9,366 nt of DNA from CAZSRL01 sp964609615 (GTDB lineage: Bacteria; Bacillota_I; Bacilli_A; RF39; UBA660): positions 1 to 9,366 of the forward strand of contig CAZSRL010000031.1 of NCBI GenBank assembly GCA_964609615.1. The letters run 5' to 3'. Positions 4,642-9,366 of the stretch are shown here, piece after piece. The position numbers were made by a program, and so were the translations under genes. The notes beneath the pieces are model-generated. The model was not told where the DNA came from, ran no database searches, and was given only the letters and a program-made list of their open reading frames with translations. Each line of letters opens with the position of its first letter. Position 1 is the stretch's first letter.

Positions 4642-5958
4642 ATGTTAAAGATTATTGAAAAAAGAAAAAAACTAGTTATTATAATATTACTAATACTTAT
4701 AATTACACTTCTAAGTATGGCTTCTTTTGGTTGGTTTTCAACCATTGTAACAGGTAATGATGAATCCACAAAAGACGTAGAAACTACAACAGCTTCATTA
4801 TCATTATCATATGTAAACGGAAATGAAATAAAAATAGAAAAAGCACTCCCAGGAGACATACAAACAAAAACATTCTCAGTAACAAACACAGGAACAGGTG
4901 TAGGGCACTATAACTTAGTATGGAAAGACTTAGAAAATAACTTTGAAAGACAAAACGACTTTACATATACAATAACTTCAACAAATGGAGGAGGAGTACT
5001 AGCTGAAAAATCAATACCAATAAGTGGAGGACACAGAGGTATAATAACATATATAACAATACCAGCAAACACTACACAAACATACACTATAATAGTAAAA
5101 TATAAAAACGTAAACGAAAACCAAGTAGTAGACGAAGGAAACACATTAAAAGGAAAAATAGAAGTAGAAGACATACCATGGACAGAACCAACAAAAGAAT
5201 CATGCTTCACAGTATCAGGATCAACTATAACAGACTACGACAACAACTGCCCTAAAGTAGTAAACATACCAAGCACCATAAATGGTACTACTATAACAGA
5301 GATAGGTGCAAGTGCTTTTATAAACAAATCTTTAAAAAGTGTAATTATTCCGGATACAATAACAACTATTGGTGGCGATGCATTTTCAACGAACCTACTA
5401 ACAAAAATTACAATTCCTAATAATATAACTTCTATCAAATCATATTCATTTTATAATAATTCACTTTCGTTAATTACATTACCTGATAAATTTTTTTCAA
5501 TTAAAGAGTCATTTAATAAAAATTTACTTTCTGATGAAGATGCATTTATATATGAAAGAAATTCTAACGGGACATATAATAAAAATGTATTAGTATCATA
5601 TGGAGGAGCAAAAAAAATCAATGTAATTGTACCATCAAATATTACAACATTAAGTTATAGATGTTTTGCCTACAACAAAATCACTAGCATTACTTTACCA
5701 TCTGATTTACAAGTTATTTCTGCTTTAACTTTTTATGGTAATTCAATTACAACAATTACTATTCCAAGTACTGTTACAACAATAGAGAGACGAGCATTTT
5801 TGAAAGCATCTGGGACTAATACTCAGCTACAAACAATAGTAAACAAAACTGGTAGGAGTTTTGATTGGGGTCTTATAGTTAATAATTCTACTGGTTATAA
5901 TTTTGTAACTGGTACTGTTGTGAATAGTTTGGGTAATGTAACTGTAACTGATAGTTAG
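4642..5958 (+). CDS. membrane-anchored or secreted camelysin/TasA-like plus BspA-type leucine-rich repeat protein
   Basis: The 438-aa protein begins with K-x-x-x-K-R-K-K and one hydrophobic segment (11-29) ending S-F-G-W-F-S, the arrangement of SipW-dependent TasA/camelysin proteins. About 38-178 is beta-rich with L-P-G-D (69-72) and T-N-T-G-T-G (81-86), as in that family. After an I-P-W-T-E-P linker (178-183) and two cysteines (188, 203), BspA-like LRR_5 repeats follow at about 208-290 and 325-388 (I-x-x-I-G-x-x-A-F then x-I-P-x-x-I-T-x-I). There is no LPxTG, so anchoring would be by the N-terminal helix, unless signal peptidase removes it. The Shine-Dalgarno is weak (GAAAG). Codon use is split: residues about 68-213 use AAC for 12 of 14 Asn and GAC for all 7 Asp, whereas the remainder uses mostly AAT/GAT. 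Likely an adhesin or surface polymer; no ligand can be named. Confidence 0.75.
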   Translation: MLKIIEKRKKLVIIILLILIITLLSMASFGWFSTIVTGNDESTKDVETTTASLSLSYVNGNEIKIEKALPGDIQTKTFSVTNTGTGVGHYNLVWKDLENNFERQNDFTYTITSTNGGGVLAEKSIPISGGHRGIITYITIPANTTQTYTIIVKYKNVNENQVVDEGNTLKGKIEVEDIPWTEPTKESCFTVSGSTITDYDNNCPKVVNIPSTINGTTITEIGASAFINKSLKSVIIPDTITTIGGDAFSTNLLTKITIPNNITSIKSYSFYNNSLSLITLPDKFFSIKESFNKNLLSDEDAFIYERNSNGTYNKNVLVSYGGAKKINVIVPSNITTLSYRCFAYNKITSITLPSDLQVISALTFYGNSITTITIPSTVTTIERRAFLKASGTNTQLQTIVNKTGRSFDWGLIVNNSTGYNFVTGTVVNSLGNVTVTDS

Positions 5959-5965
5959 TTATTTC

Positions 5966-5993
5966 TTGATTTATTGTATTTTTTTAGTATAAT
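5966..5993 (+). promoter_or_regulatory. promoter of the glyS T-box transcript
   Basis: TTGATT (5966-5971), a 16-base spacer and a perfect TATAAT (5988-5993) place the start near 6000, only about 70 bases before the T-box sequence. No terminator is visible between the upstream gene stop (5956-5958) and this promoter, so some read-through is possible. Confidence 0.6.
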
Positions 5994-5999
5994 TGAATT

Positions 6000-6128
6000 A
6001 GATAAGTGATGATGAGGGTTGGAAACTTCTAGCTATATGGTAATGAGTGATTCTTTTAGAATAATGTAGGTGGAACCGCGGGTAATCTCGTCCTACAATT
6101 GTTTTAAAAGTTTTTATTTTAAGGAGGA
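6000..6128 (+). promoter_or_regulatory. glyS T-box leader (tRNA-Gly sensing), compact type
   Basis: The invariant T-box TGGAACCGCG (6071-6080) lies between GTAGG (6066-6070) and TCCTAC (6091-6096), forming the antiterminator/antisequestrator with its seven-base bulge. Just upstream is the hairpin ATTCT-TTT-AGAAT (6050-6062), in the position of stem III. Before it a short stem-I region carries GATGATGAG and GGT triplets (6039-6041 in TATATGGTAATG, or 6017-6019) that could be the glycine specifier. No arm able to pair with CTCGTCCTAC to build a competing terminator follows. Instead TCGTCCT can pair 6 of 7 with the Shine-Dalgarno AGGAGGA (6122-6128), suggesting translational control. The T-box is certain; specifier and mechanism are inferred. 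Confidence 0.85.
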
Positions 6129-6134
6129 TTTTTT

Positions 6135-7493
6135 ATGAATATGGATGATATAGTTAAGTATTGTAAGCAATATGGTTTTATATTTAATGGTAGTGAAATT
6201 TATGGGGGGCTTTCTAATACTTGGGATTATGGACCTCTTGGTATTTTGCTTAAGAATAATATTAAGTCTGTTTGGAGAGATGTGTTTATTAAGTCTAGAA
6301 AAAATTCTTATGAGGTTGATGCTGGTATTTTAATGCATCCTAAGGTATGGGAAGCTAGTGGTCATGTATCAAGTTTTTCTGATCCTTTAATTGATTGTAA
6401 GGATTGTAAGATGAGACTTAGAGCGGATTCTATTATTAGTGATTTTGATAATTCAGCTAATCCTGATTCTATGAGTGATGAGGAGATGATGAATTATATT
6501 AGGGTTAATAATATAACTTGTCCTCATTGTAAGGGTAAGAATTTTACTGATATTAGGGAATTTAATTTAATGTTTGAAACTTATAGAGGTGTAACAAAGG
6601 ACAGTAAAACTAGAATATATTTAAGACCTGAGACTGCTCAAGGTGAATATGTAAATTTTTTAAATGTTCAAAGAACTATGAGAGCTAAGTTACCTTTTAG
6701 TATTGGTAATATTGGTAAGGTTTTTAGAAATGAAATAACTCCTGGTAATTTTATATTTAGGACTATTGAGTTTGAACAAATGGAATATCAAACTTTTTGT
6801 AAAGAGGGAGAAGATGAATCTCTTTATAATTATTTTAAAAACTTTGGTAAAGAGTTTTATATTAAATTAGGAATAAATGAAGAACATTTAAGATTTCATG
6901 ACCATGAAAAACTTGCTCATTATGCTAAAAACGCATGTGATATACATTATAAATTTCCATTTGGTTGGGATGAAGTAAATGGAACACATAATAGAACAAA
7001 TTTTGATTTAAAAAATCATCAAGAATGTTCTGGGGTTTCAATGGAATATTTAGATCCCACAACTAATGAAAAATATATTCCTTATATAATAGAATCTACA
7101 TATGGTGTAGATAGAACTCTTTTAGCCGTATTATGTGAAGCATATGAAAAAGAAAAATTAGAAAATGATACAAGAGAAGTATTACATTTAAAACCATCTT
7201 TAGCACCATATAAAGTAGCAGTATTACCTCTTATTAAAAAAATACATGGAGAAAAAGCTAATGAAATATATGAAGAATTATCAAAATACTTTTTTACTAG
7301 TTATGATGAAACTGGTAGTATAGGTAAAAGATATAGAAGAGCAGATGCTTGTGGTACACCATATGCGATTACTATTGATGATGAAACATTAGAAAAAGAT
7401 ATTGTTACTCTTAGAGATAGAGATACAATGGAACAAATAAGTATGACTATTGATGAAATAAAAGATTATGTTTTAGATAAAATAAAAATTTAA
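6135..7493 (+). CDS. glyS: glycyl-tRNA synthetase (class II, alpha2 type)
   Basis: This enzyme charges tRNA-Gly with glycine in the cytoplasm. The 452-aa protein is the single-chain homodimeric form, not the separate alpha and beta subunits. Marks are W30-x-Y-G-P-L-G (30-36), a zinc-type pair C88-x2-C91 and C129-x2-C132, R164-P-E-T-A-Q-G (164-170), motif 2 F-R-N-E (197-200) followed by F-R-T-I-E-F-E-Q (208-215), motif 3 G-V-D-R-T (324-328), and a C-terminal anticodon-binding domain from about 352 (L-K-P-S-L-A-P). The start follows AAGGAGGA (6121-6128) and the T-box leader. Lysine codons switch sharply: 13 of 15 are AAG up to residue 195, then all 22 are AAA from residue 223, without any break in the protein motifs. 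The stop codon lies inside its terminator. Confidence 0.96.
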   Translation: MNMDDIVKYCKQYGFIFNGSEIYGGLSNTWDYGPLGILLKNNIKSVWRDVFIKSRKNSYEVDAGILMHPKVWEASGHVSSFSDPLIDCKDCKMRLRADSIISDFDNSANPDSMSDEEMMNYIRVNNITCPHCKGKNFTDIREFNLMFETYRGVTKDSKTRIYLRPETAQGEYVNFLNVQRTMRAKLPFSIGNIGKVFRNEITPGNFIFRTIEFEQMEYQTFCKEGEDESLYNYFKNFGKEFYIKLGINEEHLRFHDHEKLAHYAKNACDIHYKFPFGWDEVNGTHNRTNFDLKNHQECSGVSMEYLDPTTNEKYIPYIIESTYGVDRTLLAVLCEAYEKEKLENDTREVLHLKPSLAPYKVAVLPLIKKIHGEKANEIYEELSKYFFTSYDETGSIGKRYRRADACGTPYAITIDDETLEKDIVTLRDRDTMEQISMTIDEIKDYVLDKIKI

Positions 7494-7514
7494 TTTTTAT
7501 TTTATCTTTTTTTT
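7476..7514 (+). terminator. glyS terminator
   Basis: Perfect 15-base arms (7476-7490 and 7492-7506, GATAAAATAAAAATT and its complement) around a one-base centre are followed by eight T (7507-7514). The hairpin includes the last five codons and the stop of glyS. Confidence 0.85.
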
Positions 7515-7524
7515 ATTGATTTTG

Positions 7525-7552
7525 TTGCAAATTCTTATTTTTATGTTAAAAT
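7525..7552 (+). promoter_or_regulatory. sepF-divIVA promoter
   Basis: TTGCAA (7525-7530), a 16-base spacer and TAAAAT (7547-7552) preceded by TGT, an extended -10. The predicted start is near 7559, about 42 bases before the sepF ATG. Confidence 0.6.
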
Positions 7553-7600
7553 TATAGAAGAATAACAAAAGAATAAATAATAAAATTGGAGTGATAAATT

Positions 7601-7990
7601 ATGGCATTTAAAAAATTAAAAGATATGTTTGAATCTGAAGAAATATTAGGTAGTGAAGACGAATATTATAAAGTTGAAAAAGAAGATAAAAAAGGTGGTT
7701 CTGGAAACCAAATGATTTTAGTAGAACCTAGGGCTTATTCTGAAAGTCAACAAATTGCTGATCATTTAAAGAATAGAAACTCTGTTTTAGTTAATTTTAA
7801 AAGAGTTACTAGTGATCAAGCAAAAAGAATAATTGACTTTTTAAGCGGAACACTGTATGCTATTGGAGGAGATTTGCAAAAAGTAGGTGGAGGAATCTAT
7901 CTATGCACTCCTAAAAATATTAATGTTCAGGGGAAAATAACAGAAGAAGAAAGTAAAACTACTGAAGTTGAAGATTTAGTTGAATGGTAA
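7601..7990 (+). CDS. sepF: SepF, cell-division protein that bundles and anchors FtsZ
   Basis: SepF binds FtsZ at midcell and tethers it to the membrane through an N-terminal amphipathic helix. The 129-aa product begins with M-A-F-K-K-L-K-D-M-F, an amphipathic membrane-targeting start, then an acidic linker (about 14-35). The SepF core runs from about 37 to 110: V-E-P-R-A-Y near 41, S-Q-Q-I-A-D-H-L-K, V-L-V-N-F-K-R, R-I-I-D-F-L-S-G-T-L-Y-A-I-G-G near 76-90, and G-G-G-I-Y-L-C-T-P near 97-105. The acidic tail is variable in the family. The start follows GGAGTGAT. It is the first gene of a transcript with divIVA, 25 bases downstream. In Bacillus sepF, ylmG, ylmH, divIVA and ileS form the same cluster; ylmG and ylmH are missing here. 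Confidence 0.95.
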   Translation: MAFKKLKDMFESEEILGSEDEYYKVEKEDKKGGSGNQMILVEPRAYSESQQIADHLKNRNSVLVNFKRVTSDQAKRIIDFLSGTLYAIGGDLQKVGGGIYLCTPKNINVQGKITEEESKTTEVEDLVEW

Positions 7991-8015
7991 AATAAACAAA
8001 GTTAGAGGTGTCCAT

Positions 8016-8471
8016 ATGGAAAAATTTGAAATAAAATTTCGTGGGTATGATACTGCTTCAGTTAATAAGTTTGTTGATGAAACTATTTCTAAATATCAAA
8101 ATATTCTTGATAAGTTAAAACAAAGTGATAGTGAAATAAATGAATTAAAATCTAAACTGGAACATTATGAAAAAATTGAGAGTACTCTTAGTAGAGCAAT
8201 CTTTTGTGCTGAAGATAAATGTGATCAAATGAAACATTTAGCTAGAGAAGAAAGTGATATGTTAATTAGTGATGCTAAAAAGAATGCTAATAGAATAGTT
8301 AATGATGCACTTTTAAAAGCAGAGAAAGCAGAAGAAGATACTATAAGACTTAGAAGAAATATAAAATATTTTAAAAGAAGACTTAAAAGAGTGGTTGAAA
8401 GTCAATTAGAAGTAATTGATGAAATAGAAGATATTGATATTAGATCAAATGATAGAGACGATATATATTAA
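8016..8471 (+). CDS. divIVA: DivIVA-family cell-pole/septum protein
   Basis: DivIVA proteins bind negatively curved membrane at septa and poles and position partners through a coiled-coil tail. The 151-aa product has the N-terminal lipid-binding domain signature F-E-I-K-F-R-G-Y-D-T-A-S-V-N-K-F-V-D (4-21), then long charged helices with heptad-like spacing (about 28-60 and 70-135). That is shorter than typical DivIVA and near the size range between GpsB and DivIVA. A longer frame opening at ATG 7984 overlaps the sepF end; ATG 8016 is preferred because AGAGGTG (8004-8010) precedes it and the family signature starts directly after it. The gene is read from the sepF promoter, and the ileS T-box unit follows. 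Confidence 0.9.
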   Translation: MEKFEIKFRGYDTASVNKFVDETISKYQNILDKLKQSDSEINELKSKLEHYEKIESTLSRAIFCAEDKCDQMKHLAREESDMLISDAKKNANRIVNDALLKAEKAEEDTIRLRRNIKYFKRRLKRVVESQLEVIDEIEDIDIRSNDRDDIY

Positions 8472-8492
8472 TGATTAATAGAGAGTTAGTGG

Positions 8493-8521
8493 TTGGTGTA
8501 AACTAATAATTATAATATATA
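8493..8521 (+). promoter_or_regulatory. promoter of the ileS T-box transcript
   Basis: TTGGTG (8493-8498), a 17-base spacer and TATATA (8516-8521) give a start near 8528. A perfect TATAAT at 8511-8516 overlaps it and could be used instead with TTAGTG (8486-8491). No terminator is seen after divIVA, so read-through from sepF-divIVA may also feed this leader. Confidence 0.45.
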
Positions 8522-8527
8522 TAAATC

Positions 8528-8653
8528 ACTCTTGATGATTCTTACTGATAAGGTAAGAACGCATAAGCGTTAAAAGAATTAAGTAAAGTTATAAAGGATG
8601 GTACCGTGTTAAAACACTCCTTTTATAGCTTTTTTTTAATATTTAAGGAGGTG
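8528..8653 (+). promoter_or_regulatory. ileS T-box leader (tRNA-Ile sensing), compact type
   Basis: The T-box TGGTACCGTG (8599-8608) sits between AAAGGA and TCCTTT, with GTGT/ACAC as the second helix (8606-8617). Upstream are hairpins TTCTTAC-TGATAAG-GTAAGAA (8539-8559) and AACGC-ATAA-GCGTT (8558-8571 region). Isoleucine triplets are available as specifier (ATA in the first loop, ATT at 8538-8540, ATC at 8525-8527), but I cannot decide which. The helix can extend to AGTTATAAAGGA/TCCTTTTATAGCT (8587-8598 with 8618-8630), followed by eight T. The strand CACTCCTT (8615-8622) can alternatively pair with the Shine-Dalgarno AAGGAGGTG (8645-8653) with one bulged G. The T-box identity is firm; the output mode is uncertain. 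Confidence 0.82.
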
Positions 8654-8659
8654 TTAACT

Positions 8660-8893
8660 ATGCATAAGAATTGTGAAGAACAACTGCAGGTTAAAATATG
8701 GATGATAGAAAATGAAATACAAAAATATAATAAAATAAGTGATAAAATTATTAAACTTAGGTTATTAGAAAAAAGAAAAGAAGCGTTAGATAAAAAACTA
8801 GAACATAGTTTTATATATAATGAAGAAGATAATACAAAAATATGTGAGTTTTGTGGATTAAAATTAGAAAACTTAAAAAAGGAGAGAAAATAA
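8660..8893 (+). CDS. 77-aa helical protein with a C-terminal CxxCG, function unknown
   Basis: I do not recognise this family. The start ATG 8660 follows a perfect AAGGAGGTG with a six-base gap; an upstream in-frame ATG at 8606 lies inside the T-box and is rejected. The protein is highly charged: residues 1-50 predict two helices (N-C-E-E-Q-L-Q-V... then I-K-L-R-L-L-E-K-R-K-E-A-L), perhaps a helical hairpin, followed by H-S-F-I-Y-N-E-E-D and the single knuckle C-E-F-C-G-L near residue 64. One CxxC alone could bind zinc only as a dimer or together with Cys5. DksA/TraR proteins also place a C-x2-C-G after a helical hairpin, and a DksA-like gene lies near ileS in Bacillus, but the second half of that zinc finger is absent. 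It is translated from the ileS T-box transcript, one base ahead of ileS. Confidence 0.7.
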   Translation: MHKNCEEQLQVKIWMIENEIQKYNKISDKIIKLRLLEKRKEALDKKLEHSFIYNEEDNTKICEFCGLKLENLKKERK

Positions 8894-8894
8894 C

Positions 8895-9366
8895 ATGGCA
8901 TTTAAAGAATTAGATAAGAGAAAAGAAAGTGAAGTAGAAAATAAATTAAGTAAATATTGGGAAGATGAAAAAATATTAGATAAATGTATTTCATCAAGAG
9001 ATAAATATTTTGTATTTTATGATGGACCAGCTACTGCAAATGGTATGCCTGGACTACATCATTTACTTGCTAAGTTTTTAAAAGATAGTTTTTGTAAATA
9101 TAAAACTATGATGGGTTATAAAGTAATTAGAAAAGTAGGATGGGATACTCATGGTCTTCCAGTAGAATTAGGTGTAGAAAAAGAACTTGGTTTTAAAGAT
9201 AAAAATGATATTGAAAAGTATGGTATAGAAAAGTTTAATATAAAGTGTAAGGAAAGTGTTTGGAAAAATGAAAAAGCGTTTTCTGATGTTACTACTAAAC
9301 TTGGACAATTTATTGATTTAAAAAATCCATATGTTACTTATGATAATAATTATATTGAAACTGAAT
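8895..9366 (+). CDS. ileS: isoleucyl-tRNA synthetase, N-terminal part (runs off the window)
   Basis: The first 157 codons are present. The enzyme attaches isoleucine to tRNA-Ile. The visible part is the class I Rossmann start: F-V-F-Y-D-G-P-A-T-A-N-G (39-50), then M-P-G-L-H-H (51-56) where the HIGH signature belongs, and G-W-D-T-H-G-L-P-V-E (98-107). The signature reads GLHH rather than HxGH, which puts it among type-2 (eukaryote-like) IleRS with the altered motif. Start ATG 8895 follows GGAGAG (8881-8886), located within the end of the preceding gene, one base past its stop (8891-8893), so the two are coupled and both lie under T-box control. Editing, KMSKS and zinc-binding parts are beyond the window. 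Confidence 0.95.
   Translation, partial: MAFKELDKRKESEVENKLSKYWEDEKILDKCISSRDKYFVFYDGPATANGMPGLHHLLAKFLKDSFCKYKTMMGYKVIRKVGWDTHGLPVELGVEKELGFKDKNDIEKYGIEKFNIKCKESVWKNEKAFSDVTTKLGQFIDLKNPYVTYDNNYIETE

Noticed and set aside
4518..5210. Minus-strand frames opposite the surface-protein gene
   Set aside because: They mirror a gene with clear domains on the plus strand and have no Shine-Dalgarno or recognisable product.
8606..8659. Longer start for the 77-aa protein, within the T-box
   Set aside because: The first 18 codons coincide with the antiterminator and U-tract, whereas ATG 8660 has a perfect Shine-Dalgarno.
8660..8893. Calling the 77-aa protein DksA/TraR
   Set aside because: Only one CxxC is present and the second half of the zinc finger is missing, so the resemblance is noted but not used as a name.

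Overview
The window is chromosomal DNA from a very AT-rich Gram-positive-type bacterium (Bacillota or Mycoplasmatota-like Bacilli, judged by gene content only). Pointers are a LexA gene with Cheo-box-like operators, two T-box leaders in front of aminoacyl-tRNA synthetase genes, a sepF-divIVA-ileS cluster as in Bacillus, a YqgP-type rhomboid, strong Shine-Dalgarno sites and sigma-A-like promoters, several with an extended TGn -10. Tryptophan is encoded by TGG and none of the visible genes stops at TGA, so the standard bacterial code reads cleanly.

Layout. 1-194 (-): start of a gene whose N-terminus resembles Fic-family proteins, cut by the window edge. 354-809 (-): TspO/MBR membrane protein, divergent from 872-2017 (+), a GluP/YqgP-like rhomboid protease. 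A shared bidirectional terminator separates the rhomboid from convergent lexA (2058-2681, -). Divergent from lexA is a 49-codon gene for a one-pass membrane protein (2805-2954, +) with its own TTGACA/extended -10 promoter and a LexA-box-like sequence inside it. It occupies the place of yneA in Bacillus and is the best candidate here for an undescribed SOS-induced division inhibitor. Next come ttcA (tRNA 2-thiocytidine synthesis) and a translationally coupled GNAT acetyltransferase (3021-4330).

4348-4542 holds no protein gene. It contains a promoter, about 180 nt with a long closing stem, several hairpins and a U-tract, which together look like an independent structured small RNA that I cannot assign. 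It is followed by a surface or secreted protein (4642-5958) that joins a camelysin/TasA-like N-terminal part to BspA-like leucine-rich repeats. A short T-box leader then precedes glyS (6135-7493).

The right end is a division/translation cluster: sepF (7601-7990), divIVA (8016-8471), a second short T-box leader, a 77-aa Cys-containing helical protein (8660-8893), and the start of ileS (8895 to the window end). SepF and DivIVA act at the septum and poles. The two T-boxes tie glyS and ileS expression to uncharged tRNA. Neither T-box is followed by a conventional competing terminator, and in both the 3' strand of the antiterminator can pair with the downstream Shine-Dalgarno site. The IleRS carries GLHH in place of the usual HxGH signature.

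Two genes change codon usage part-way along (the surface-protein gene and glyS), which suggests recombinational mosaics.
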